64,000 nt of DNA from Acanthopleura granulata (Eukaryota; Mollusca; Polyplacophora; Chitonida; Chitonidae): NCBI GenBank assembly GCA_016165875.1, contig JABBOT010000003.1, positions 31,725,663 to 31,789,662 of the forward strand, read 5' to 3'. A model generated the notes under the pieces. The model was given only the letters and a program-made list of their open reading frames with translations, was not told the origin of the DNA and searched no databases. Shown piece by piece: positions 26,671-41,280 of the stretch; the stretch's first letter is position 1; each line of letters begins with the position of its first letter. Position numbers and translations under genes: made by a program.

Positions 26671-29600
26671 GACAATACTGAATAAAAATATATTTTGTCA
26701 AACATTAAAACCTTAATTTTTTCTCTCGACTGTGCTACAAGAACGATTGCGTCACATTCATGGCATCAGTTAAAAATCACATGCTGAAAATTACCTACGA
26801 AAGTGTCTACTACTTTGGATAATTGGCTGTGACAGCATTCATACACTAGAAGATTAACGCTTCTTGGGGTGTAATACTTCATAAGTTTTCCAATGTGTTT
26901 ATAATGTGTATATAACTATTGTGTCTAGTTGATTAAGTCTGTCAGAAATAATATTTTGTATCCCTGTATGACAAATAATGAGGGTATTCCAATTCAATGT
27001 ACTAGAGTCATGGCCTGCATATCAATCTCATGCTGATTGCCATCAGTAAAACTATCGCCGTAAAACTTATCTGCTGATTTCGGAGGCACGTGTTATCTTA
27101 TCAGAACAGAAGGTGACAGCCATGTATCTTCGATAGTTTGGACGGAAAAATATACTGTTTACGCATTCGTATAAGGATAAGCTCACTGACTGTGTGCCAC
27201 TCACACTTATTACAGCTACGAAGTCCGTGTCGGGGATACAAAAATCCAGTTTTTATATACAACCATTCGCAAGGTGTGTTGAATAGGCCTATATTGGGGC
27301 ATGTCGGTGGACAGTGACATCCAGGTCTCGTGCCATCGGCATAAAAACCAAGCAAGCCAGTAATTAACCATAAGTCTATCTGTTTGTATTACAAATGAGG
27401 CTAGGGTTTTGAGTGAGGATGAAATAAGACGTGTAGATACAGCCGATCACACATTATTCATAATGTGAGATTTTAATATTCAATAACCACTATCAATAAT
27501 TATCGGTTCGGTATGGCCTATCTCAAGGCATTAGTCAACGTAACAAACCTCGGCATACACGCCACGTGTATGCGCTTGCAAACGGAAATAACCGTAATAA
27601 CATTTTAATTGAATACATGTATATTTATGCTCATCGCTTTGAAAGTTTTAAAATTTTAATTGGGCGTACGTCAATGGGCTATTTTTGAGCCAGCCCTCAG
27701 GCGGTAATGATCTGGTGTGCTCGGAAATGTTCTTCAACGTCACGTCATTCTGAGGAAACGGGCATCTAACACCTGGACAAGAAATATACATCGGTATATC
27801 ATTGATATTGCACTGTTCGATACAGCGTCAAATTTAATTCAGTGTAAAATAGTTTATAGTTTCTTCTTTACGTTATTAAGTTATTAAATTAATTTGCTAT
27901 TGTGCACGTCAATATAAAAAAATAGATATGATGGCGTTTGCGTGATATGAAATGTTTTAAATGAACATGCATATATGTATGGAGGTGGCAAAGTCGTAAC
28001 GGGTATATATACACACTATCTACATCTTATTTCAGAGACAACTTCAAAAATGTTCTGAATTGTGGAAAGAAAGTTGCAAATTTTTTATAAACAAACATAT
28101 CGACAGCGGGTTAAACGCAATGTAAATTTTGTTAAAAAATACAATATGTAGATACTGCATACATTGACTGTATAACATATGTGTATTTGCGTATTGTAAT
28201 AATCAAATTTGTTTTCTGCGCATTCGCTAAGACTCAAACTAAAATATGTCATCTGAGATACGTCCCATGGTAAGTGATAGGGAACAACAAGTGCTTTATG
28301 GAAATGAGTCAGGTACAGGCCATAAAAATAAGTGACTTACAGAATAATTATTGGCGTACGCCGATTATGAAAATGACCGATATCCATATGCAGCTGTAAA
28401 TGGCCATTAATACTTAATGTGATCGTGTTTGATTGACCCAGGGACTCTCTCAAGATGACCGACAGTTTTGACACAAGAGACGCTCAGGCGTCAAAACAGC
28501 ACGTGCTCTACTCATTCCACCATAATTAAAGTGTTTTCCGAAAATGCCGTTGGTGATCTATTCCTCCCTTTTTCTTAAGAGTGTAACTTTCGATACACTC
28601 AAAACACATTTTATATGACTTGAAACCCATGGTCAATCATAAATTACTTTTCATATTTTGCACATATTACAGTTGCAGCGCTGTTGCTTATAGAACACAA
28701 CATGGGCCAATGAATTGGTTGTCCATGTACATTTAACACATTCAGAGTATTTAGCAGTTCAGAAACGCAAGGTTAATTTTATTTTAATATACTCTAATAT
28801 GCATATAGGAAAAGGTATATTTCTCCATTCATTCGATGTATTAGTAAAATCACATAGCTCGTCATGCCTACTCATTAAAAGTGATCATGTCGACTCGACT
28901 CAAATCAAAAGACTAAATGAGAGTACTGAACGTATACCAATTAGACAGTCATACATACATGCACATTTTTGTGGATTTCTTTATTTTCATAGCACAAAAA
29001 TTAGTAATTTTTCGTGCACTGAGCAGATGAATAATATGCTCATCGTGCAGTTTATCTGAAGATTTGATATTCAAACGCTAGACTTAATGTATCGTAGGCA
29101 TAAATAAAAGGCAATACACATGCACGGTGTGTCAGTTGACAAAACCAGCCGTGTCTTGCTGGTATTGCTAACGCGAACTCTCATGGTGACTTGTAGAGGA
29201 GTACGAAAGGTGAAAAAAATTCACATTTGGAAATGTTTATCTTATTTCCGAAGTAAGTATCTACCAGGACACGCCTTTTTCCGATTTTATATAGGTATAT
29301 AAAATTTATTACGGTTTTGCCTCAACAGGTTGCATAATGTGCCAGTACGGTTTATCCAGAAAAGCGTACATGACTTTATCCTAATTTTTTCTCAAATTAA
29401 CGCTCAATAGTATTGTGTTGGTAGGTGAAAATATTGGGCTACAGTGGTAATGTTTTGCGAGACGGTGTACTGAAATGAGAAGGACTTGGATGACCGTCTC
29501 GTGCAAACAACCCACACAATAGTTCTGAAAGGGCAAGGTGAAAGTGTAACAAAACTGTAGTGTGTTTTACAGAGAGGCGCGAGTAGATTGCAGGGGGTCA

Positions 29601-30573
29601 CGAAGGGCAGGTAAACCTACTGGCATTGTACTGGCGAGGGGAATCCGAACAAGCGCCATTTTGTTCGCTCTAGTATGCCGGCTATTTTCAGGACTTAGTC
29701 CGGCTTGGGGAACCTCTTTTCTATTTTACGCACTTGGTTCTGCACATTCCATCTCCAGCAGTGCAAACAAGTCCAGGTGGAACGTTCTTAAAGTCTTTTT
29801 GGTCTTCTTCGATTTATATACTTTATATTTAATGTAAAATGTAGAAGGAAAGGCCACGGTCAGAAATTCAGCTATCTGACGGCTGATATGCCTCCGAAAC
29901 CACTTGATTTGTCGTCACAGGTGTCCCTCTTTTCTTCCCCTCACAGTAAATATACTTGTATTGTATACGTAGGGTCACTGTGATATACCTATTGAAAGAA
30001 CGTGGTCCGTGTGTCCTGCCAATGCAGTATACAGGCCTATATACAAAACGTTATCAGACACCCTCATCATTGCATTCTTGAAATTATTTTCAGTCAAACA
30101 GCCAGAGATAAAATAATCAACGCTTGGAGCAGAAAAACAATTGTTTTACTGATGTGGTCTTTTCGCTCGCGCAAAAAACTCAGTATTTATTGTGTCTAAT
30201 CCCAATTAGTCGACATTTTTTTGGCTTTTCTTTAGACAGGCGATGCTTCATGCTTAACTAATCTGAGGGCTTTTTGTCACCCAGCTTAGACCTCAATCCA
30301 TCAGCTGTCTCTAATGAAACTAATAACTCCACAATATCACAAAGGTGTAGATGTCTACAATAATACCGACGCTCGAGCAAAGCCCAACTATGCATGCGTT
30401 TCTTTATAATCAGACATGAGTTATTAAGTTACCATAAGCGTAATGTTCTTCCTTCGACAGACATTCATGCATGATCGCCTATATACCTTGCGCACCTTAT
30501 AGACAGCTTCTTATCTTATCACTCAGGTGATTACCTGCTTTGAAGTGATTATTTGATGAACGGACTTTTTCTG
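26671..30573. other. AT-rich intergenic DNA
   Basis: No supported gene. The longest frame is 114 codons on + (28715-29059), unrecognised. A patch at 28370-28520 holds catatgcagctg, ggccattaat, a gttttgac/gtcaaaac inverted pair and a cacgtg word, and could be regulatory. Frames at 29562-29837 and 27101-27355 show no domain. Confidence 0.5.
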
Positions 30574-30586
30574 CCCCCCCCCCCCC
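30574..30586 (+). repeat. Poly-C run
   Basis: A run of 13 C, shortly before the CT/TA microsatellite. Confidence 0.95.
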
Positions 30587-30622
30587 GAGATCTTAGAAGT
30601 TAAATTTTTACCAACACGCACA

Positions 30623-30633
30623 TTATTTTTTTT

Positions 30634-30665
<32 letters not shown>

Positions 30666-30733
30666 GTTCTCTCTCTCTGTCTCTCTCTATATATATATAC
30701 ATATTATACATATATATATACATATTTTTTTTT
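30623..30733. repeat. Compound microsatellite T-(CT)n-(TA)n
   Basis: A T run is followed by interrupted (CT)n to about 30688, then (TA)n with cata interruptions and a second T run ending near 30734. The minus-strand open frame through it (an Arg/Glu alternation) is a by-product of the GA repeat. Confidence 0.95.
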
Positions 30734-31480
30734 TGCAGCCTAACGCCACTCGCACTTGCCACCTCTAATCAGAAGATGTTTTTAAGGAGCATCCTAACAG
30801 TGCCGGAGGCTTTCCAAGGATATGCCTGAAAAGACGAAGGGATGGTGTCATCAAAATAAGACCTAGACTACTTTCCGAACCCCCAAAAAACACATCGGAT
30901 TTAAAATTGCCGCACTTTGGGCATATTGATCGAAATAAAATCCGTCACTGCGTCTATGACGTTGTGTGTTTCATATCAATGGTAGGTTATATGCTAGAGT
31001 TTTTGTTTTATTATCTTTTTTTCTGGAAGCCAAGTTTATTGAACTGCGTATATATAGCCATTGTGGTGTTGCCGGGGAGCATGGCTGTCAGTCAATCTGC
31101 CCAGACGTAGTGATGTATAGCGTGTACTCCACATGCCATCACGGTGCCCTACCTGGGTACCCCACCACATCCCCACAAACCGAGGCAAGGTGCGTCTGGA
31201 TGGCACGGCAAATAAGCGGCATACCGGAGGGCGGGCAGTCATTCGCTAATTAATCCGGGGCCAAACGAAGAAGAGTGCGCTTACCACAACACACGGAAGT
31301 TCTCTGGGTATCTACAATAGGCGGACAGTTTCTGACTCGACTAGAACTATCCTGTATATGTATATATATATATTGACTTAGCCATGTACACACAACTGCC
31401 ACCAACATCCTACGCCTCGTAATCGCGGAACTAACAGGGGTTACATACCAGCAGCTCTTCTGAGCTTAACGGTATTTCGA
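30734..31480. other. Intergenic with GC-richer patch 31060-31260
   Basis: The patch at 31060-31260 has open frames on both strands and ends in cgctaattaatcc, a homeodomain-type word. It could be a conserved regulatory element. No gene can be supported. Confidence 0.35.
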
Positions 31481-31905
31481 TTCAGTATCATGAAATATGT
31501 CCCATACTCAGAAACATGTATCAGACACATGTAACATTTACTCACTATCTTGTCCCAAACTCTCTATCATGTCCCAGACTCAGTGTCACGTCCCAGACTC
31601 ATCATTCTGTCTCATACTCAGTGTTATGTTTCAGATGCGGAAAAAAGCATCAGACTCAATGACACGAATGAGTTTCAGTAACATTTATCAGACTCAGTAT
31701 CATGTGTAAGATCAGACAACAGGCGAGCTGTAACGTAGTGAGCTGTACCAACTCAGCATCTTGCTTCACACTCATGCAGTTACATACATCAGAGACACTA
31801 ACACTTATAAGGTTCGGTAACAGTCACTGGAATCAGTAACATGTATCTGACTCAGTGACATTTAGCTGAATCCGTATTATGTATAAGACTCAGCGTCATG
31901 CTACC
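31481..31905 (+). repeat. Degenerate ~20-bp satellite
   Basis: Variants of cagactcagt followed by atcatgt recur roughly every 20 bp, densest at 31500-31710 and sparser to 31905. Units are strongly diverged and several are interrupted. A 70-codon frame (31497-31709) through it is a product of the repeat. Confidence 0.8.
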
Positions 31906-34900
31906 TTCAACATATAAGAACATGACTCGCAACCATCTATATACACGACATACGCTGTATATACAGGCGTTCTTGAAGAAATAAGTTCTACGCCATCTGT
32001 CAAATAAACAGTCCAACGTTTCACTTATGTTAGTCAGTATTGTAAATCACAGGTATTGTTACGAAAATTCATATATGAAAATAGAAACCTTCCAATCAGT
32101 TATATATGCATTGGCCGAAAATTTATTCATGCTGACATCGTTTTATTATTAATATTAAATACACAGTTGCTTGTTCGACAATATCAAAATTTACCTGAGC
32201 TCAGTTGTCAACGAACTCTTCTCTCCTTCTTATTTTTCTTAACTGCCATACTACGAAAGTAATTAATTTATAATTAAATTAAATTGTACATGGGGTACCT
32301 ATAACATTTTTTAATTACACCACACCTAGTGCTTATCACAATCTATAGAGTAAATTGAATAAACTCCTGAGAAAGACTCAGAATACGGTCGTCATGATCT
32401 TTATTGTTTTGAAACAACCCCTGTTTATTCTCAATCACAAGAGTAAAACCAAAAAAAAAAAAAAAAAAAAAACAGAAGATAAAAATGCCCAGTTTATTTT
32501 AGATGTTAAATAATGACATTTTTTGTATGCAAGGTACAAATCACATGTAAACAAAGATTGTTTTGTTTTACACGATACTTGGCTGAACGGAGAACCGTCC
32601 GAGTCACATGGATGACACCTAAATGATCATACTAAATCAGTCATAATTGGATACGGAATGTTCATGAGCTGCCACGGCAAATCACTTACAGCGGTTTAAG
32701 TTCCCATGGATCGTCAAAAATAGATCCGCTTTGTGCAATCAACCAGATGGTTGCTCCTAAGGTATCGTGTGTCAAAGCATCGTAAAAATCTTTGTTTCCA
32801 GCCGCAAACAAGTATTTCTCTTTTCCCACTCTGTCACACAGACTGACATCTCTGTTTCACCCATGGGGACTTACTGTCAAGGAATTTCCAATATTTTCTG
32901 ATCGGCCAGATTAGACTCCCATTTAAACTGCCTGTTCATTTACCGCTACGACATCCAGTGTACTGCTCAGACAAATTCACCTCCGGGGCAAAAGAGTTCT
33001 GACTATGCGGATAGACAACGACAGAAAGATGTTAAAATTCCGACACTGAGGTTAATATAAGGGAAATTATTAGTTTTGGTTTGATCTATACGGATGTGAC
33101 TATTAGAAAGAAAAAGAATTGCCACTCTGATGCGGAAATGAACAATAGATATCTTTGTCGTTGAGCCAAAAAAAAAAAAAAAGATATCGATACATCTACA
33201 GTCACTAATCAACTAAGACCATTGTACTGTCTCCGGACTGAGAGTCTACGACTTACAAACAGTGCTCGAAAATGAATTAAGTGTTGTTATGCCCCCAGCG
33301 CTGACGTTTGTTTGATGTGACCCTCTGACAGAAAAACAGATCGAGCGATCAAAGGTATACAACGTGTGGTAAAATATCTGGGAGGGCCAGTTGCTGGCTT
33401 AATAACCCGAGGGTGGTCGGCCTTGATGAGGACTGTAAAGAAAGGCGGATCCTCCAGATACTATAGCTAACAACCTCAATGACCAGAGACCACTGACCAT
33501 TACATAATAACTCACAGGAAAAACAGTTGATCTCGAACTCGCTAAAACGACTGTGTACAAATTTGTACATCTGCAATGCATGTGTTTAATGGTATATAAA
33601 TTGTGTATCACTGATACACACGTCATTGTGGATGTATTGCACAAATTGTGTGCTGCTAGTACACACAAAAATTATGTGGATGTTCATTTTTCCACAATAA
33701 TGTATATTACACTCGTACACATGAGTTTGTTTTAGAGAGTAGCGTTCATAGAAAGCTCATCTATAGCCCAGACTCAGGTTATTCAGTTTGAAGATAATTA
33801 AGTTATATCATGAATAGATATAGCACTCAGCTAGACGGGTTGCTTTGCAGACTTGCGTATGAGAAAATGCTTGTTTATACATAGACAGTCAAGCCATGAT
33901 TATCCAACATATCCGTCTTTATCAATATCCCAGTCAGTAAATCGCAACCTTGCCCGCTTTGCATGAGTAGTGTGCATGTATATATATCGGAGTGTTAAAC
34001 TTACTGTTAACTTTAACTGTTTACTACCAGATTACCCATTCTCACACATTTGTACATGATTCAATATACATGATTCATTTCACATCGACTGATTCATTTT
34101 ATGATTAATTTTGTGACGACTGCCCCCCAAGACAACGTAAGGTTTTGTGAACTCTCAAAGATGCAGCCTTTATAACATTTAATTATTTTCCACCATGTAT
34201 ATTTTATGGAAGGTTTAGTTAAACATGTCTATTTTAAATAAATAATATGAGTCATGTGGGTATAATGTAACTAGTTCAAACCGCAAATTTATTAATTAAA
34301 TGAAGCTTTGTAGAAGCTTGTGTGACAGAAATAAAAAAAGCAGATCAATGTACACTATATAGTAGCAGGTAGTCGTGATCTTTCACAAAATGACAAAGCT
34401 TAGCGTATGCGTAAAAGAAACTGTACAAATGAAAGAAAAATATTTAAATATTTATTTAAATCTGGTTTAAAATAATTTTAAAATTTGGTTTCGGCGTATT
34501 GACTGTCGATTTCCACGGCAAGAGAACCATTGTTTGATTAGGTCATGAAATTGGTATTTAGAATAGTAAGTTGATATCCCAGAGAAACTGACTTCCAAAA
34601 GTAATCCATGTGCGTGCATTTACGCCACTTGGACAGTCCTTCCGCCATATCGAGGTGAAGTTGGATGAGACAGACCGGAAAGAAATGATTGCAGGGTTAG
34701 TCATGTTTTAAATGCAAGTGTATAGCCACAGCATCGCACCTAAGCTCAGGCCAACAAGGTAGAAAAGGTGAAACTGCCAATGTTTTTGTTGTACTCTAAA
34801 ACGGTTGGCTTGAGGTCCATTTGAAATCCATATCCCAGATTGTCAGGCTTTACTTTTGGCCGCTTCCATATAGTTATCTGACAGATGTAGTAAAGGGAAG

Positions 34901-34909
34901 AAAAGGGGG
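31906..34909. other. AT-rich intergenic with poly-A run
   Basis: A run of 22 A sits at 32451-32472 and one of 13-14 A near 33169-33183. No polyadenylation hexamer sits 10-30 bp before the first run, so a retrocopy tail is not supported. Frames at 33003-33212, 33349-33668 and 32056-32262 have no signature. Confidence 0.5.
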
Positions 34910-35110
34910 GTGTTTACAAACAGGTAAAGTGGGGGCCCGTATAGACCTTTTGTCGCTCCGACTGACCGACTCCCGAGCCGGCCAGACTATCGCCTTTCCA
35001 TTCAAGCCTCGCGTCGACACGAACCGCTCCGGTGAAACCGTATTCTTCCCTGACCAAACCTGGAAACGCATTCTGACTTCTAATAGCTGATTGTTATGCA
35101 CGCTCACACA
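34910..35110. promoter_or_regulatory. Candidate conserved non-coding block
   Basis: A GC-rich island (many CG dinucleotides: gctccgactg, cgagccggcc, cgcgtcgac) within AT-rich DNA. It is open in frames on both strands (34821-35090 on +, 34874-35152 on -) without recognisable protein. Conserved regulatory DNA or a lost exon are both possible. Confidence 0.25.
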
Positions 35111-37540
35111 TCCGGTTGTTCTAGGTTCCAGCGCTATGATCACTCGGTTCACGGACTCTGCTCGGGGAATGATGAAGCATTTGTTTTACCTGTCATTCAT
35201 CACGATCCGTTTTCCACAGGCACAAAGTTACGCTATAGTGCCGTCTAAGCAGCTTATACATACCTTGTATACAAACACCAGGTGTATACTGCCATACAGT
35301 CCCACAGACTATGCATCTTAAACCTTCCTTTATTTCTATAATACAATAAATAAATAAGTACCTCCTCTTAAGTAAAACCAGGTTGAAGCGTGCCACTTTA
35401 ATCCTCAGCCTTTCAAGATGTCGGAATAGCGCAAATGAACGTATATATCTCGACTTAACCGGTAAATCCAAATGTCACATACAATTTATGTAGTGATATG
35501 TTGCTACATGCGATTTAATCAACTCAGTTATACTTAATAATCTATATACTTGTACGTGTAACTGTTATCTTTACATGAGGTCTGAGTGAGCAACATCGAA
35601 TAAAAGCGCAACACTTTGATTGTAAGTTTACAGCCTGCACGTTTGTTATGGCGCACCATTGCTCCTTTTGCATGCGAACTGATGATCGTAGATGAGCGCG
35701 TTCTCAGAACCGTATCACGCTAATCTCTTACGATTTGGAAGCCGTAACATTCAGCCCGTGTTACATGGAGGATAAGGAGGATTGCAAAGAAAACGGAAAA
35801 GCATGCGAAAGACCTTCCACGGGGGTTCAAAGCGAGTGAAACTGTCTCAAATGACGTTTTCAAATAGTTTGAGAGAAAGACAAATTATGAGTTCTTATCT
35901 CTGTATAACAGATTTGACCGCGGGGTTTTCCTTTTGTCTTAGCGGCCGCCGTTACCCGGGGCACTCACACAGCTGTGCGGCACATTATGTTATAAATCCA
36001 GATAGTCGACAAGTTCCCTCACTCATTGTGAGCCAAGAAAATTTTATCGCACACTTAATCGCCTCATATTTCCGTGGAAAAGGGAGAACTGTATACGGGG
36101 TATAACGGGCATAGTGGTGGTGGCGGTGGATTTAATAAGTCAGCTCATTTCTGTGGAGTGTATTTCTGTGTTCAGCTACTGTTTTTAACACTCACTCAAA
36201 ACATTGCTAGCGGTATATATTAAAAGAAAAGTACGACGGGTTGCGATTTATCCATAGGCAACCTGCCTGCGATTGATGGATGGTAAACATGTTAAGCCAA
36301 GTGTTTGGAGATTGAGCTGAAGGCGATGTGTATAGGACCAGAGAAATGAGGCATGCCAAACGGGTTTCGCGGGTACGATATAGACGTCGTATCAAGGGAG
36401 GTCTGTCTCACACTGAGGAGAGAGAAAGCTGGGAAAAGATTAGCAGATAACCTGCGACGATCACCGGTGTGAGAAAGAGAAGAGTCTGGGAAAAGTTAGT
36501 TGGAAAGACTATAAGCGGAAACCAGATAAATGCAATCAACCTTCCGCTTTTTTTTTCTTCTTACAAGTTTTTAAAGCATGATGGCGTATTGACAGAGAAA
36601 ACGGGTCAGCTGAAGAAAAAAAGCTGTCAAAATCTGAATAAATACCGAAATATCGCGCTGTTGAGATCCGAGAGGATATAGGTGTATACCAGCTGCTTCA
36701 TACATGTACATTTCAGGACATAAATGCAGCAGTGCTGCTCCTTAATTAAAAATATAAATCAATAACTTCATCATGAAAGACGTTTGCAGCAAAGATGGTG
36801 CGTATCGATATATACTGGCTGCCATAGACTACATCACGTGCGAAAGAAAATACTTGTCACATATTTCAAGATTATATACTGTAACATGCATACAGCGCGA
36901 AGCCAGCACATACCACTTCCGTCTGTAATGCAATATGTAGCCCTTGTTACCAGGGCAGGTTTATGTGTTGTAACCTCTTGTTTATGTGATTCGTATACCG
37001 ACCCTCATATCCCTGTTGGAAACAAACAGCATTGAATCCGGGTAAAAACAATGCCCCAAATTGTAAAATTTTGCAATATGTGGTAAAATGGGATTCATGT
37101 GAGCTACAAAACGTCAATCGTTTATGTGAGAAATCTTAATATATGAAGAGCACCTATCGTCATCAGTTTTGAAAAGCGCAGTTCATTAACAAAATATTGA
37201 CCGTGTTTGGTAGAGAGAGTCAAGCTATGTAGCGGCTGTATAGCCTCTCAGTCTGTCGGCGAGAGTCCTAAACTTGCTTGCATCACATGTTTGAAACGGA
37301 CAAACCAACAAGTCTGTCAGTTATAGGCCTAATATATACCCGTATCGTCACATAAATCTCCGCAGTAGAAAGTAAATTACCTGAACTGCACGCACTATTT
37401 TTTTAACGAGATATTATGTGTATTCAATATACATATAATTTAAAAATAAAGTTTTCCTGGGTTTATGGTGAAGATGTTAATTCACTTGGGAATTGCTGCA
37501 CCTTAATTGTTCCGCGGAGGTAATCCTATTTAATTTGTTT
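35111..37540. other. Intergenic, no supported gene
   Basis: The longest frame is 107 codons (35782-36105 on +), with no domain. The patch at 35930-35975 is GC-rich. Nothing else recognised. Confidence 0.5.
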
Positions 37541-37660
37541 AGTTATTCATTTAATTGGTGTTTAAAGTCCTAGTCAAGAATATTTCACAATGGCCGCCAG
37601 GATTATGGTGGAAGGAAACCAAGCAGAGCCAGCGGGAAACCCGCGACCATTCGCAGGATT
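37541..37660 (-). repeat. SINE 3' half
   Basis: The sequence runs ttaattggtg, gtcaagaatatttcac, tggccgccag, attatggtgg, gcagagcc, gggaaaccc, accattcgca. This is the core in minus orientation. The tRNA-like head is missing after about 37660. Confidence 0.85.
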
Positions 37661-39347
37661 TCTATTTAACGTATCACTGATAGGATGAAAGATTCTTTGG
37701 CTGATTAAAGAGGTATAGCTATACACTGTTGAACAGTTGAAATATATTACCTACAAAGAAGAAAGCCTTGTCCTTTAATGCTCGAGCTCATTAAAGCTGA
37801 GGGCGTTGACAAAAACATGAAGATATACTGCACGCAGTATAATTTAATTACACTCCGTGAAGGATTTTTTCAACAGAATGCAAAGAACAAATTTATTGAA
37901 GTAACATCAGTAAGAATGATTTGATTAAAATAAAATACACATTTGGTTTAATTATTGGAAATTTGTTGCAATTATGCGAGCGCCATATGTACATACAATC
38001 CATGTATGCCAGACAGCTATATTTAGCAGCCAGTATAAGACGATGCGGTAAAGATCTACCTCTCTGCATAGAGAAGGCTACATACCAAAATTAAAACAAC
38101 TATAGAATTTCTTTTAAAACAGACGATTGAAGGGCAAAAAAAAAAAACTTGCAAGGAATTCAAAAACAATGTTGTGGTTATGTTCAGAATGAGCCCCGGT
38201 GAATAGCAGTGAACCATTATCAGTTTAAGTAATTCCTGAAATGTTTTTATCTTGTCTTCCACGAGCCAAACATTTGGACGATAAAATACTTCCCTTAATT
38301 CCCGTCTGTTTTGACAAAATGTGTCGAACAGGCGAACAACGGTTCATTGTGAACTACCGAGAGTAGTAAAGCAGCTTGGAAGTGACCTCAGGAAAAGAAG
38401 AGGGCATACTTTGTTTTGGGGGAAGTTCCCCTGTAGTATTTCGCCCGGGGGCAATTTCTTTCCTGCTCTCTCATTAACATTCCACGTTCTTTTTATACTT
38501 GGGTTCTTTTAGCTGTTATGATCGATTACTCTACACTTTCGACCTGTCAAAAGTGAACTGGTGGTTTTAGTACACTTTATCAACGTTTTTGTTTTGATGA
38601 GAAAATACGGAAGCAATTCACAAAGCGGCAGTCTTTTCTCAATTACTTTAAAATGATGTGTGGTATAGAATCGTATGCGGTATGCAACTTTACACCAGTA
38701 CCTTTCAAGCTCTCAACTGCTCACCTTGAGGAGAGTATGAGTTTTCTGTGGTTTATTAATTAACATAGCCATACAATGCGTTAATTTAGTAATTACACGC
38801 ACGCTTATTCAAGTAACCTAATTATTAATTAAACACTAGCCCCATAACCAGGTGTGTAGTCTGAATATGTTACAAGGCCGAAGATAACAGGTCGTAAGTG
38901 ATGAGACATTGGCTTAACATGACAGGTAACCGTTACATACGTGGGTATAGTGGTTCCACTTGAACCAGAGAGTGGGCGGTTCAAAGAGTGGTTGAAGAAG
39001 GAATCTGCGAGGCTATTCGAAAACTAAATTCAGACAAGAACCACAAACCCGTGATAACGTCTAAAACTAAAATATACACGCAGTTATTTTTTTGGAAAGA
39101 CACAGTTTTGGCTATTTTAATTAATAAATCGCTGTGGCTAAACGCAATATCATGCTATGGTATTTTAGCCATTAACTTAATTTTAGCCACATTTGGCTAA
39201 TTAGCTTTAATTCCGGGATTTCAACATATGAAAGATTGTGTCCAACGAAGAACTGGTCTCATTTAACATTAAATTCATTCGGCATAGCCACAAATACTAC
39301 ATAACATATTGCTCACACTGACGTGCAAAATATAACATGAACAGCAC
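37661..39347. other. Intergenic, no supported gene
   Basis: AT-rich. The segment at 39110-39200 repeats ttggcta/tagccat words in both orientations without defined arms. Frames are 63-70 codons. Confidence 0.5.
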
Positions 39348-39568
39348 ATGACCCAAGAGCCTCTCACCAATGCGGTCGCCTTGAGTTCAGTTCCAGTTCT
39401 GGCTGGGTTCCTCTACGGTTGTACATGGGAAGGTCTGTCAACAACCTGTGGATGGGCGTGGGTTTCCCCTGATTTTTTACCGGTTTGGTCCCCACCATAG
39501 TGCTTGACGCCATGGAATAAGTGAAGTATTCTTGAGCACGGCGTGAAACAACAATCAAATATATAAAT
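39348..39568 (+). repeat. Best-preserved SINE copy
   Basis: From the truncated tRNA-like region (acccaagagc, ctcaccaatgcggtcg) it passes a B box (gagttcagttcc, 39383-39394). It continues through the core (gggaaggtctg, acctgtggatgg, gtgggtttcc, cggtttggtc, gtgaagtattct) to the end (ggcgtgaaac, aacaatcaaa, (aaat)n). The A-box side is missing. It serves as reference for the other copies. The minus frame at 39364-39618 is spurious. Confidence 0.9.
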
Positions 39569-40875
39569 ACAGCTTCTGTCCAAAATTTGAACAGCCCGAA
39601 GATGAAAACCTTGGTCACTGTTATAGATCGCAGTTGTCTCTCTTGCTTATAAAGTGTTGTATGTCATTAACTTTTCACGCCAATTTTGGCACTGGTGTCA
39701 CTGAGGGAAGTTAAGCCTTGCAAAAGTGACCAGTATATAAAATAGCCTTCTGAAAGATCGCAGACAGACGACTCCAAGTATAGACTTATGTCAAATAGGA
39801 TAAAAAGAGGTTGTTAACAGATTTAAATATATAGATCTGCTTAAGGAAAAACCCCCGAAGTCCTTACAACAGCCAATGTAGACTACAACAGAGAGAGAAA
39901 GAGAGAGAGGAAAATCAGAGCAACGACAACAGCGCTACATCGACTAGCATGAAACACCGCCATTCTGTCTGGGCTCTGACGTAGTTCTTCCAAGCGGGGA
40001 ACAGTTGTCACCTGTGACTGTAGTAAGCTGCCAGGCTTGTGGTTGAAACTTTAGTATATATGTAAATTTATAGCATGAAATGATCCAGAAAGTTACTATC
40101 GTTGCAAAATAATGGCCAGGAAATACTTTGCAACGTTGTTCACTCCTGTAGTTGTTACAATAAAAACTTACAACATTAAAACAGTCCCCCGCCCATGTGT
40201 TATTACATGATGCACAGACAGGCAACTCAGAAGATTTACTCCAAAGCCTATAAACAGTTGACATCTCCCAGCGCTCTGATTGGTCAATCTGCCATAAGCT
40301 TAAAAGCTTCATGTACTCAGCCGGCACGAAAACACTCCACTCTTCGAACGAAGACAATTCAGTGACGGATTTATTCAAATTCAAGCAAACTTTTGCAGTT
40401 AAGACAGAATTTCGCAATCTTCTGTAATGAGCAGTGCCTCAGTTATAAGCTGTCTTTTACTTTAAATAATATAACAACATATATGTCCTCCCTTGGACCA
40501 TAGCTTGAGCAGAATACAACTTTGAAAAAAGGCCTCACCTGCATGATGAAAAAAAAGCAAACACCGTTCTCATCCGTTTTCGAAAACGGCTTATCTGCAT
40601 AGAATCCTCGGTTGGTCGTTCTAGCACAATGTAATTATTTGATTTGTAGTTTAACACTCTTGTCATTGTGGTTTCACTAATACAATTAGATGTGCGAGTT
40701 GAGTGGTGAGGGGTGAGGGGTTGCCCGGGCCATACCACTTAACTGTTGGTGGGTTATACTGACGAACTTTCCCATATAGACGATATAAACGGCTACAACA
40801 AACGGCAATATAGTTGGCAAATGCCACATGTTACGGGTGATATCCATGCTCTTGGCAGTTTACCTCAGTTAGAGG
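39569..40875. other. Intergenic; longest unassigned frame of the desert
   Basis: A 157-codon minus frame (39944-40417) is the longest outside the POU gene. It has no recognisable domain, no clear signal peptide and ordinary AT-rich codon use. A short (GA)n tract lies at 39888-39912. A real gene here is possible but unsupported. Confidence 0.4.
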
Positions 40876-40935
40876 TTTATCCTAACTGTTCATGTAGAGG
40901 TTTAAGAAGTAACAACTTACACCCTCCCCAGCACC
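40876..40935 (+). repeat. Dispersed repeat, copy 2
   Basis: Counterpart of 3438-3498, with the shared word order ctaactg, tcatgta, gtttaag, taac, tacaccc. The element type is unknown. Confidence 0.55.
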
Positions 40936-41280
40936 TTGGCACATATACACAATAGCATGAAAACAATGACATACTCCTCATATTGGCAGAAGACGAGCAA
41001 TCTCAAGCAAACTTCATCTAAGACTACACGAAAGCGAGCACCATAGACGGCGAAGGTTCTTAGTACAAACGAAGCTGGGAAATGAAGAAATATGAAACAC
41101 CACTTTGGAATTTACTGTGGCAAGTTGAAGGGTTTTCACTATATAAAACTCTAACTCCAATTCCAGCTTACTCCAACAAGAACCAAAACTTAATTATCTT
41201 TAGAGTATACGTATTAAAAAAATAATCATTCGGTATAAATGTGTGATCAATAAGGCTGAATTCTGGACCGACTGTGGCTT
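40936..41280. other. Intergenic, nothing recognised
   Basis: AT-rich sequence with no frame or repeat of note. Confidence 0.5.
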